The translations under genes and the position numbers were made by a program. Under the pieces are notes generated by a model that was not told the DNA's origin, ran no database searches, and worked only from the letters and a program-made list of their open reading frames with translations. From positions 2,418,001 to 2,482,000 of the forward strand of contig NZ_CP061038.1 of the NCBI RefSeq assembly GCF_014490665.1: DNA of 64,000 nucleotides, in the 5' to 3' direction. The stretch comes from Sphingomonas alpina. Its GTDB lineage: Bacteria; Pseudomonadota; Alphaproteobacteria; Sphingomonadales; Sphingomonadaceae. Shown here in pieces: positions 8,314-15,925 of the stretch (position 1 is its first letter; each line of letters starts with the position of its first letter).

Positions 8314-10236
8314 TTAGCGGTTCTCACGCCTGAACCATTCGACGAATCGCGCCGTCATATAGCCACCCAGCGCCGCCTGCGTTTCCTGCTCCCAGCCTGA
8401 ATTGTGATCGTCGGGGCCGCGTGCATCGAGCAGCCCGCGCAATCTGGGAAAGTCGATCATCCGCGACAGGCTTTCCGACTGTTCCATCCGGTCCAACTCG
8501 GCATGCAGCTGAGGTGCGATGCTGCTGACCATGCGCTGGAAGTCGGGAATCTCGTCATCGTTGCGGCGCCAGCGATGCTGGAATTCGCGCGGATAGACAT
8601 CCGCCAGCGCGCGGCACGCGAGATAGCGGTTGCGGCCATCCTTCAGGTACAGATCTTCGGGAATCGCCAGGGCCAGCTCGACCACGCGCTTGTCGTGGAA
8701 CGGCCGGGTCAGCGTGAGGCCATGACAGGCGGCCGCAGCGCCAGCCCCGCTGCCCGAGCGCACCTGATCGATCGTCTCCGACAGTCGTGCGCGCATCGCG
8801 GTCTGATCGCGCGGCGCAGAACGCAGCTTCGCAGGATCAACGAGGCCATCGGCGATCAACTGCTCGGCGAACTGGCGCTGAACCGGCTGACCCTGCCATG
8901 CGGGCGCAGGGCGCAACCTTTTGCGCCACAGGCTCGGAACCAGCCAGGGCGCGATATGCGGCAACAGGTCGAGCATGATCGTGGTACGCAACGAACGCCC
9001 CGAACGGCGCAGGTGCGCGCGAAATTCGTGCGCGAAACGCCGCAACTGCCCGGTCTTCAGAAAGCGTGCCAGCGCCGCATGCCCCCGCGGGTTGAGCGTA
9101 TAATCGCCGCCATGACCGTCCATCACCAGCCGCGCACCCGCTGCCGCCAGCGTGTCGTGCATGGCGTCATGGACGAAGCCATAGCTCGAGCGCGGCGCCT
9201 CTCGTTCCGCCAGGTTGCGATCGAGATCGGTCATTGCGTCGATCCCGTCGCGCGTGATGCAGCGCAGGTCGATCCACGGCATGTCGCGCGCGCACATCTC
9301 GGCCCAGCGCCGCGCGTGGCGGATCGTGCCCTGATACTCCGCGGGCATGACCGAACTGACGCATACAAGCTTCTGCCCGATGTCCGCCAGCGCGGGACCG
9401 GCGAGGCCAGCGATCGCCGTGCTATCGTAACCGCCACTCAATTGCAGGCCCGGCGCGGCGATCAGATCGCGCAACCGGCAGGCCACCGCCTCGCCCAGCA
9501 CTTGGCGATACGCCGCGAGGTAATAGGCTTCATCGCGCCCGACATGTTGAGGATCGGCCTGCGGCGTCCAATAGGCGCGCAGCGATACGGTGCCGTCGAG
9601 CCCGACCGAAAGGCTGTGCCCGCCGGGCAGGTTGAGGATGCCGTCGAACATCGTCTGACCGGGACGCAGGTCCATCGCCTGCATCAGCCGCCGGCCGATC
9701 ATGTCGTCGTTCAGCGATCGCGGTACATCCGGCACCGCCCAAAGCGCCTTGGGAGTGGGTGCAAAGGCCAGCAAGCCATCGCCGAGATGGTAGCTGAGAT
9801 CGCGCTGCCCCATAGGATCGCGCGCCAGCAGCAACCGTTTGCGGCGACCGTCCCACACGGCAAAGACGAAATCGCCAAGCAGGTGCGCGGGGCACTCATC
9901 GCCCCATTTGAGATAGGCCCGAAGAATCAGCGCGCTGTCGGGCGTAGCCGGCAAATCCGCCGCTGGAACATCCAGTGCAGCGCCAAGCGCTTCGCGATCG
10001 TCGAGCCGGCTGTCCGCGACCAGCATGATGCCACTCGCCCGATCGTATAGCGGCTGCATTTCGCCCAGATCGACATGCCGGAGATGGCTCAGACAAACGC
10101 CCAGCCCGACCGGCCCGACTATTTCGGCGAATGCGCCATCCTGCGCGCGATCGGCCAGTGCGGCCCGCATGCGATCGAGATCGCGCGCGGGAACCTCTTC
10201 GCCATCGAAGCGCAGAATGCCGAAGACAGCGCTCAG
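8314..10236 (-). CDS. Asparagine synthetase-like lasso peptide cyclase (C protein)
   Basis: About 640 residues. It has an N-terminal glutamine amidotransferase-like region without the catalytic Cys and an ATP-pyrophosphatase domain with SGGYDSTAI at about residue 267, as in lasso cyclases, which adenylate an Asp/Glu side chain and form the macrolactam. The first in-frame ATG (10170) would remove the conserved start SAVFGILRFDGEEV; that segment is encoded upstream in frame, and the only available start there is a CTG at 10236-10234 that overlaps the TGA of the preceding gene. I therefore extend the gene to this CTG. It is the last gene of the maturation operon. Confidence 0.8.
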   Translation of the reverse strand: MSAVFGILRFDGEEVPARDLDRMRAALADRAQDGAFAEIVGPVGLGVCLSHLRHVDLGEMQPLYDRASGIMLVADSRLDDREALGAALDVPAADLPATPDSALILRAYLKWGDECPAHLLGDFVFAVWDGRRKRLLLARDPMGQRDLSYHLGDGLLAFAPTPKALWAVPDVPRSLNDDMIGRRLMQAMDLRPGQTMFDGILNLPGGHSLSVGLDGTVSLRAYWTPQADPQHVGRDEAYYLAAYRQVLGEAVACRLRDLIAAPGLQLSGGYDSTAIAGLAGPALADIGQKLVCVSSVMPAEYQGTIRHARRWAEMCARDMPWIDLRCITRDGIDAMTDLDRNLAEREAPRSSYGFVHDAMHDTLAAAGARLVMDGHGGDYTLNPRGHAALARFLKTGQLRRFAHEFRAHLRRSGRSLRTTIMLDLLPHIAPWLVPSLWRKRLRPAPAWQGQPVQRQFAEQLIADGLVDPAKLRSAPRDQTAMRARLSETIDQVRSGSGAGAAAACHGLTLTRPFHDKRVVELALAIPEDLYLKDGRNRYLACRALADVYPREFQHRWRRNDDEIPDFQRMVSSIAPQLHAELDRMEQSESLSRMIDFPRLRGLLDARGPDDHNSGWEQETQAALGGYMTARFVEWFRRENR

Positions 10237-10709
10237 ACGAAACAGCCGATTTCGGCGAGATTGGGCGCGATCGGATAGCCGGTCACCTTGACCCCCGCCG
10301 CATCGAGCCAGGCATGCGCGTCGATCGGTTTCTCGTCACCACGGCCCGCGCCGAAATGCATCACGGTGGCGATGCCGCGCCGCCGCAGCATCACCTGCGC
10401 CGCCATGGCCTGTTGCAGGCATACCGAGCGAAACGGCATGAACGGCGCCGAGGCGCGTACCGCCCAGCCGATATCGCGGGCAAGTTTCACCTGATCAGCG
10501 GTTGCGCCCTCGGCATGCCCCGCGACGCGCGGATCGCTCGGCGGCACGAAGGCGCCAAGGGTCCTGGCGATCTTGCTGAACGGAAACACCAACAGCCGCA
10601 CACGCGCTGAAAACATGCTCGCGGCTGCCTCGATCACCAGCGCACGCCGGTGATGGCCGACGCCGCCAAGCGTGCGGGCCTTACGCGCGAGTGATCGCAA
10701 CCGCGCCAT
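10233..10709 (-). CDS. Lasso peptide biosynthesis B2 protein (transglutaminase-like leader protease)
   Basis: 158 residues. The C-terminal half matches the bacterial transglutaminase-like cysteine protease of lasso systems: Cys97 in RSVCLQQAM, His132 in DAHAWLD and the adjoining Asp, which form the Cys-His-Asp site that removes the leader peptide. It overlaps the PqqD-like gene by 29 bp and its stop overlaps the start of the cyclase gene. The N-terminal 80 residues are a helical region typical of B2 proteins. Its presence with a PqqD-like protein and an Asn-synthetase homologue is the hallmark set for lasso peptide maturation. Confidence 0.85.
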   Translation of the reverse strand: MARLRSLARKARTLGGVGHHRRALVIEAAASMFSARVRLLVFPFSKIARTLGAFVPPSDPRVAGHAEGATADQVKLARDIGWAVRASAPFMPFRSVCLQQAMAAQVMLRRRGIATVMHFGAGRGDEKPIDAHAWLDAAGVKVTGYPIAPNLAEIGCFV

Positions 10710-10944
10710 GTTTTTCCATCTGCTCCAGGAATATCTCGACTTCGGCGCGGCAAATATCCGGTTCGATCACGAACTCGCGCTGCAATGTCGCGCATACCGT
10801 ATCGAGGTCGCTCGGCGTCTCGATCAATTCCCAAATACGCGCGCCGACCTCGTTGACGCCGAGATAATTGCCCTTCTCTGCGCTCATCATCATGATCTCG
10901 TCGCCCACGCGCGCGCTGAGCCAGTCACCCCGTCGTTCGATCAA
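10681..10944 (-). CDS. PqqD-family precursor recognition protein (lasso B1)
   Basis: 87 residues with the PqqD fold pattern: a strand region GDEIMMMSAEKGNYLGVNEVG, then WELIETPSDLDTVCATL and a C-terminal helix. Such RiPP recognition elements bind the leader peptide and present it to the B2 protease and cyclase. The start is TTG at 10944-10942, inside the TTGA that contains the stop of the sulfotransferase gene; no ATG or GTG gives a complete domain. No leader-peptide gene to bind is seen beside the operon. Confidence 0.85.
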   Translation of the reverse strand: MIERRGDWLSARVGDEIMMMSAEKGNYLGVNEVGARIWELIETPSDLDTVCATLQREFVIEPDICRAEVEIFLEQMEKHGAVAITRA

Positions 10945-11894
10945 CCCGTCATCCTTTCGATCCTGTCCTGTGTCGGCGGCGCGCTCTTTGCCACTGCCGC
11001 GTTTTCAGCCGGCGCATAACCGAGTCGCGCCATCATAGGCGCGTGGTCACGCTCAATCCGCGCAATCTGGTCGAGATCCAGCTCATCACGCCACCCGCCC
11101 GAAACCCCGCGGCGGAAGAAACTGCCCGGCCCCTTGCCCATCTTTGGCCGTGGCGCCTCGCGAAAGCCGCGCTCTTCCTCCTGTTTCTTCAGTTCCCCGA
11201 ATTCGGCGAACCCCGCGGCACGCACAGTTTCATCCGGTGCTGCATCAATACCGGCAAAAGCCAGTGCGCCGCCGAGCACGCCGCTGGTATCGGCGTGCAT
11301 GTCTTCATACCGCACCAGATGCACCGGTATGTCGACCTGTGACAGCCAACTCTCGGCGAAACCGCTCCAGCCCATCAGTTGCTGGCGCAGCTGGTTGGGC
11401 TGGCGGTCGCGGTGGCCGCAAAAATTCGACGCGGCATCGGCCATGAACGCGATTGCCTCGTCGATGCTGGTACGGTTGTGGTTGGCGAGCGACGGTGCGA
11501 CATCGCGTGGATCGCGCACGATCAGGATCACGCCATCGGCCCCTTTCGCTCCCGCCATCAAGGCGCTGCCGTCGGGATTATAGCTATAGGAATCGTGCGT
11601 CTTCACGAAGCGGGTATGACCGATCTTCGTCTCGACCTCGTCGGGATCCTCAAGGTCGTCCTCCGCCAGCACCTCATACACCATGGGGCGCAGCCGATCG
11701 CACTCCTCATGCGTGAGCAACGCGGACGGAAACATCATGATCGAGTCGAATGCGCCCCGCGCGCTGGCGATGCCGCTGCGCTCCGGGATATCGTTGATAT
11801 CGACCGGCGTGTCGCGGCGCAGATTGGCGACCAGCAACCGGAACCAGGTGTTGCCCGATTTCGGATAGGAGGCGAGCCAGTACGTCTTTCTCAA
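10941..11894 (-). CDS. Sulfotransferase (PAPS-dependent) in RiPP operon
   Basis: About 317 residues. The 5'-phosphosulfate loop YPKSGNTW is at residues 10-17 and the 3'-phosphate site IVRDPRDVAPS follows in the middle of the protein; both are diagnostic of the PAPS sulfotransferase fold. A longer open frame exists but its extra N-terminus overlaps the kinase gene and is not sulfotransferase-like. The likely start is TTG at 11894-11892, forming a TTGA overlap with the kinase stop. Sulfation of a peptide, or of another metabolite handled by this operon, is inferred from context; sulfotransferases also act on lipids and sugars. Confidence 0.82.
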   Translation of the reverse strand: MRKTYWLASYPKSGNTWFRLLVANLRRDTPVDINDIPERSGIASARGAFDSIMMFPSALLTHEECDRLRPMVYEVLAEDDLEDPDEVETKIGHTRFVKTHDSYSYNPDGSALMAGAKGADGVILIVRDPRDVAPSLANHNRTSIDEAIAFMADAASNFCGHRDRQPNQLRQQLMGWSGFAESWLSQVDIPVHLVRYEDMHADTSGVLGGALAFAGIDAAPDETVRAAGFAEFGELKKQEEERGFREAPRPKMGKGPGSFFRRGVSGGWRDELDLDQIARIERDHAPMMARLGYAPAENAAVAKSAPPTQDRIERMTG

Positions 11895-12835
11895 GCCGCC
11901 TGCTCCAGCAGCCCGAGTTCGGTCCAATGCGCCTCGAGCCAGCCAATCACGGCGGGGAATTTGGCGAAATTGAGCTCGCGGGTCAGCGTGAACACGCCGG
12001 CGCGCTGGCTGATCGCGGCGGCTGCCTGAAAATAGAGCGCCTGCTGATTCATCCGCCGCACCATCGCCGGGCGATAGGCATTGCCGCGCACCATCAGCGC
12101 GCCATCGACGATATTGGGACGCTGGATCCCCGGCACTGCCGGTGGCCGCGCCTCGCGCAGCACATAGATCGCGGCCAGCGGCAGGGCGACGGTCGACGCC
12201 GCGCGCGGCTCGACATAGAATTTCTCCAGTACCTTGCGCACCGGCGCCGCGCGGCGATCGGCCATGTCGAGCCTGTCGATCGAATTTTGCCACAGCTTCA
12301 ACTGGCGCCCGTCGGGCTGGACCCAGGGCAGTCCGTCGGCATCCATCGCGATGCCGCAGAAATCGTCGGTGACCAGATCATAGCCGGCATCCGACAAGGC
12401 GGCCGCCAGGGTCGATTTTCCGGCTCCGGACGGCCCGCAGAACAGCACGGCGCTGTCGCGCACCCGGACCGCACTGGCATGGAGCACGATGCGCTCCCGC
12501 TGATGCAGCAGGATACCGAAACCGGTGCCGCTGACGAACACCGTCGCTTCTTCCCGTGCGACCCCCTCGGCGGTCGCAAAGACGATTTCACGCCCTTCGG
12601 TCAGCAGCATGCGCAATATACCGGGGACTTCGAGCAGGAAGCGGCCTTTGCCAACCTGCCAGGTCGGGCCAAGCGATTCCACATCCTCGAGTGCCCCGGG
12701 AACCTCGCCTTCGCGAATGACCACGTCGGGGCTGACGCCCGGCATATCCTCGGCGGCGATCAGCCCGGGCAGGACCAGTTCGCTCGCCACTGACAGCCCG
12801 GAAACGGTATACTGATACAAGCGCGCTATCCCCAT
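11891..12835 (-). CDS. HPr kinase/phosphorylase-like kinase of RiPP operon
   Basis: About 314 residues from the ATG at 12833-12835, preceded by a GGGGTGG ribosome-site-like run. A Walker A loop GPSGAGKST lies at about residues 134-142 and VTDD at 155-158, as in the HPrK C-terminal catalytic domain; the N-terminal part (YTVSGLSVASELVLPGL) resembles that of lasso tailoring kinases rather than true HPr kinases. Homologues in lasso clusters phosphorylate the C-terminal Ser of the peptide. It is the first gene of the operon; another ATG at 12859 is possible. The 105 bp between it and the ABC-F gene contain no plausible precursor. Confidence 0.82.
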   Translation of the reverse strand: MGIARLYQYTVSGLSVASELVLPGLIAAEDMPGVSPDVVIREGEVPGALEDVESLGPTWQVGKGRFLLEVPGILRMLLTEGREIVFATAEGVAREEATVFVSGTGFGILLHQRERIVLHASAVRVRDSAVLFCGPSGAGKSTLAAALSDAGYDLVTDDFCGIAMDADGLPWVQPDGRQLKLWQNSIDRLDMADRRAAPVRKVLEKFYVEPRAASTVALPLAAIYVLREARPPAVPGIQRPNIVDGALMVRGNAYRPAMVRRMNQQALYFQAAAAISQRAGVFTLTRELNFAKFPAVIGWLEAHWTELGLLEQAA

Positions 12836-12940
12836 GACGCCGACCACCCCCGCGGCCATGCTATTTGTGGCGATTTTACGCTTGCCGCGCAACCGGATGC
12901 TGCATCGGCAAAAGAAGCGAATGCCCCACTTTGGCGGCGA

Positions 12941-14806
12941 TCAGACGGCCGCCTGCTCCAGCGCCTCGCTCGCTTCCAGCCACTTTGCCTCTGCCGCTTC
13001 GAGCTTTTCGGCGACATCCGCGCGCCGCTTCATCAATTCGCTCATCGGCAATTTGGACAATGCCGGCTCGGCGGTCGACGGGTCGAACATCGCCTTGTCA
13101 AGCGCACTCTGTTCGGCAGTGAGCTTGATCGTCACTGCCTCGGCATCCTGCGCCGCCTTGCGCAGCGCCTGGGCCTTTTCGCGATCCTGTGCTGCCGTCT
13201 TCTTGTCCTTCTTACCGCCCTTGGTCCCATCCGGCTTGGGCTGGTTCTTGCCCAGGATCAGGTCGGTATAATCTTCGAGACTACCGGTGAATTCGGTCGC
13301 GGTGCCGTTATCGACCAGCACCAGCCGGTCTGCGGTCAGTTCGATCATATGCCGGTCATGGCTGACCACCACCACGGCGCCCTCATAGGCGTTGAGCGCC
13401 TGGACCAGCGCCTCGCGCGCATCGACGTCGAGATGGTTGGTCGGTTCGTCGAGGATCAGCATATGCGGCGCATCGCGGGTGATCAGCGCCAGCGCGAGCC
13501 GTGCGCGTTCGCCGCCCGACAGCTTGCCGACCTTGGTCGTCGCCTTCTGCCCCGAAAAACCGAACCGGCCGAGCTGACCGCGCACCGCGGCCGGCGTCTT
13601 GCCGCTCATCATGCGCGTCATATGCTCAAGCGGCGTATCGTCGCCATCAAGCTCCTCGACCTGATACTGCGTGAAATAGCCGACGCGCATCTTGCCCGAC
13701 GCGGTCATCCCGCCCTCCATCGGCGCAAGCTGCGCGGCGAGCAGGCGGGCGAGCGTGGTCTTGCCGTTGCCGTTGCGGCCAAGCAGCGCGATCCGGTCAT
13801 CCGGATCGAGCCGCAGATTGAGCCGGCGCAGGATCGGCTTGTCCTCGGTATAGCCGACCGCCGCCATGTCGAGCGTGACCAGAGGCGGCTTCAGTTCGTC
13901 CGGGCTGGGAAAGTCGAACGACAGTGTCGGATCCTCGGCCAGCGCCGCGATCGGCTGCATCTTGGCGAGCATTTTCGCGCGCGATTGTGCCTGCTTGGCG
14001 GTCGAGGCGCGCGCGCTGTTGCGGGCGATATAATCCTGCAGCTTGGCGCGCTGCGCATCCTGGCTCGCCTTGGCGGCGGCAAGCTGCGCCGCGCGCTCGG
14101 CGCGCTGCTGCTCGAAACTGTCATAGCCACCGGTGTACATCGTCACCTTGCCGCCCTCGAGATGAAGGATGGTGTCGACGACATTGTTTAGCAGGTCGCG
14201 CTCATGGCTGATCACGACCATCATCGCCGGATAGGCCTTGAGGAAATTCTCCAGCCACAAGGTCGCTTCGAGATCGAGATGGTTCGACGGCTCGTCGAGC
14301 AGCAGCAGATCGGGTTCGGAGAATAGCAGCGAGGCGAGCGCCACGCGCATCTTCCAGCCGCCCGAATAGCTGTCGAGCGGACGATTCTGCATTTCCTCGT
14401 CAAAGCCGAGGCCGACCAGGATGCCGGCGGCGCGTGCCGGGGCGGTATAAGCGTCGATCGCCATCAGCCGCTCATAGACTTCGCCGAGCCGGTCGGGGTC
14501 CTCGCAGGTCTCGCTCTCTTCGAGCAATGCCGCGCGCTCGGTGTCGGCACCGAGAACCGCTTCGATCGGTGTGGTGACGCCCGACGGCGCTTCCTGCGCG
14601 ATATAGCCGATGCGCGTCTTGCGCGGCATCTCGATCTCGCCGTCATCGGGCTCGAGCTGGCCGATCATGACCTTCATCAGGGTCGATTTGCCCGCGCCAT
14701 TGCGCCCGATCAGCCCGACACGGCTTTTCGGGGGCAGCGCCGCACTCGCGCGGTCGAGGATCGTCCGCCCGCCCAGGCGCACCGTGATACCGTTGATATT
14801 CAGCAT
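12941..14806 (-). CDS. ABC-F family ATP-binding protein
   Basis: 621 residues with two ABC ATPase domains in one chain and no membrane segments. Walker A motifs (GRNGAGKST and GRNGNGKTT), two signature motifs (SGGWKMR, SGGERAR) and Walker B DEPSNHLD/DEPTNHLD are visible, with the charged inter-domain linker (QQRAERAAQLAAAKAS) of translation-associated ABC-F factors. The C-terminal 90 residues are Lys/Ala/Glu-rich and probably coiled coil, as in Uup/YheS-type members. The ATG at 14806 gives the canonical start MLNINGITVRLGG; upstream frame is non-coding. Such proteins act on ribosomes; antibiotic protection cannot be decided from sequence. Confidence 0.92.
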   Translation of the reverse strand: MLNINGITVRLGGRTILDRASAALPPKSRVGLIGRNGAGKSTLMKVMIGQLEPDDGEIEMPRKTRIGYIAQEAPSGVTTPIEAVLGADTERAALLEESETCEDPDRLGEVYERLMAIDAYTAPARAAGILVGLGFDEEMQNRPLDSYSGGWKMRVALASLLFSEPDLLLLDEPSNHLDLEATLWLENFLKAYPAMMVVISHERDLLNNVVDTILHLEGGKVTMYTGGYDSFEQQRAERAAQLAAAKASQDAQRAKLQDYIARNSARASTAKQAQSRAKMLAKMQPIAALAEDPTLSFDFPSPDELKPPLVTLDMAAVGYTEDKPILRRLNLRLDPDDRIALLGRNGNGKTTLARLLAAQLAPMEGGMTASGKMRVGYFTQYQVEELDGDDTPLEHMTRMMSGKTPAAVRGQLGRFGFSGQKATTKVGKLSGGERARLALALITRDAPHMLILDEPTNHLDVDAREALVQALNAYEGAVVVVSHDRHMIELTADRLVLVDNGTATEFTGSLEDYTDLILGKNQPKPDGTKGGKKDKKTAAQDREKAQALRKAAQDAEAVTIKLTAEQSALDKAMFDPSTAEPALSKLPMSELMKRRADVAEKLEAAEAKWLEASEALEQAAV

Positions 14807-14895
14807 GGGCGCGCCCCTAGCATGGGAAACAGCTTGCCCCAAGTGGTAGCGGTACGCCTTCGAATGTTTCATGGGGGAGGATTGAGGAGAGTGAC

Positions 14896-15363
14896 ATGAG
14901 CGTCGCATTCCGTCGCGAAAGCGACGAGGAGCATCTGGAGCCGAAATTCGAAATCCCGATCGCGCCGGGACCGAATATCGTTACGCCGCGCGGTTTGAAG
15001 CTGATCGACGCGAAAGTGATCGAACTGGAAGCGGCGGTCGAAGCCGCTGCGGAACCGGAACTGGCAGTGCTGAAGCGCGAGCTGCGCTATTGGCACACCC
15101 GCCAGACCACCGCCGAAGTCGCGACCCCACCGGCCAAGGGAGAGATCGGCATCGGATCGCGCGTGACGATTCGCATGGGCGGCAAACAACGGGTGGTCGA
15201 GATCGTCGGTGGCGACGAGGCCGATCCGGCGGCGGGGCGCATCGGCTTCGCAGCCCCCCTCGCCCAGGCACTGGTCGGCGGAGAGATTGGCGAACGAGTC
15301 GATTTCAACGGCGTTCCCGAGAGCATAGAAATTCTCGATAGCGTTGCAGTCGGAGAGTCATGA
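14896..15363 (+). CDS. GreA/GreB-family transcription elongation factor-like protein
   Basis: 155 residues, preceded by a good GGAGGA/GAGGAGAG ribosome site. The N-terminal part (residues 30-75) is Glu/Lys/Ala-rich and probably helical, and the C-terminal part (IGIGSRVTI...VVEIVGGDEADPAAGRIGFAAPLAQALVGGEIGE) matches the GreA/GreB C-terminal FKBP-like domain that binds RNA polymerase. It is the usual length for a Gre factor, but the coiled-coil tip acidic residues are not clear, so cleavage stimulation is uncertain. It overlaps the next small gene by 4 bp (ATGA). Confidence 0.8.
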   Translation: MSVAFRRESDEEHLEPKFEIPIAPGPNIVTPRGLKLIDAKVIELEAAVEAAAEPELAVLKRELRYWHTRQTTAEVATPPAKGEIGIGSRVTIRMGGKQRVVEIVGGDEADPAAGRIGFAAPLAQALVGGEIGERVDFNGVPESIEILDSVAVGES

Positions 15364-15542
15364 TGGCCGAAAAATTCGAACGTCACCGCCAGCCCTGGAA
15401 ACAGGATGAAATCCAGAAGCTGCACACGCTCGCCAAGAAGGGCATGGGCCTGAAGGCGATCGCCAAGGCGCTGACCCGCACCGAGGAATCGGTCAAGGAA
15501 CGCGCCAAGGAGGATTCGCTGAATATCGCCAAGCTGCGCTGA
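15360..15542 (+). CDS. Small basic predicted helix-turn-helix protein
   Basis: 60 residues, highly charged. The pattern W-K-Q-D-E-I-Q-K-L-x-x-L-A-K-K-G-M-G-L-K-A-I-A-K-A-L-T-R-T-E-E-S-V recalls the short helix-turn-helix of GcrA/Myb-like proteins, so DNA binding is possible. Its start overlaps the stop of the Gre-like gene, indicating co-translation and perhaps a shared role in transcription. I do not recognise a named family. Confidence 0.6.
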   Translation: MMAEKFERHRQPWKQDEIQKLHTLAKKGMGLKAIAKALTRTEESVKERAKEDSLNIAKLR

Positions 15543-15647
15543 TCCAGGCTGTCGCCCTCGATTCAATGTGATGCGCGTCCATGCCATCGCCGGACACATG
15601 GATATCACCGACAATACAGCCGAGTTTCCCGCGCCGTTGAATCGGCA

Positions 15648-15854
15648 CTCCCTGTTTTATCGATTGCAGCTCCCTGTTCCTGCCTCTCCATCTCCCTGTT
15701 CCGCATCGACGATCTCCCTGTTATTGATTAACAGGGAGATCGATACTTATCATATTGAAAATTCTAACGAATTTATCCAACCAAATGGCCAGAATCGTGC
15801 CAGATAAAGTGCCGCTCCCTGTTATTCTCCCTGTTATCGGCCAATAACAGGGAG
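15648..15854 (+). repeat. Array A: eight copies of CTCCCTGTTA / TAACAGGGAG with two perfect hairpins
   Basis: The 383-bp gap between the small HTH gene and the flavoprotein gene holds direct copies of CTCCCTGTT at 15648, 15670, 15692, 15714, 15815 and 15827 and inverted copies at 15729-15738 and 15844-15854. Two adjacent pairs form perfect hairpins: 15714-15738 (10-bp stem, 5-nt loop) and 15827-15854 (11-bp stem, 6-nt loop). The unit recurs in a second array near 45.5 kb with a different stem. No coding sequence is supported in this gap. It resembles REP-type elements but no transposase is nearby. Confidence 0.85.
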
Positions 15855-15925
15855 AAGGCGGCTCGCCGCCCGGCAGATGCACCGCAAGGTTTTGGCCGGA
15901 TTCTGACGACAGGAATTGTAACCAC

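Noticed and set aside
8404..10050. 548-residue plus-strand ORF opposite the cyclase gene
   Set aside because: Antisense shadow of the lasso cyclase with no recognisable domain.
10171..10236. Possible frameshift or pseudogene at the start of the cyclase
   Set aside because: The conserved N-terminus is in the same frame and open to a CTG overlapping the previous stop, so an unusual start explains it better than damage.
12826..13017. 63-residue minus-strand ORF just upstream of the kinase, considered as a lasso precursor
   Set aside because: It mostly overlaps the ABC-F gene in another frame, has no leader motif and no Gly/Ala/Ser core with Asp/Glu at position 7-9.
15844..15854. ATAACAGGG core resembles the centre of the I-SceI homing endonuclease site
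   Set aside because: The flanking bases do not match the 18-bp site and no homing endonuclease gene is present; coincidence.
15648..15854. Array A considered as a CRISPR
   Set aside because: Units are about 10 bp, in both orientations and irregularly spaced; no cas genes.
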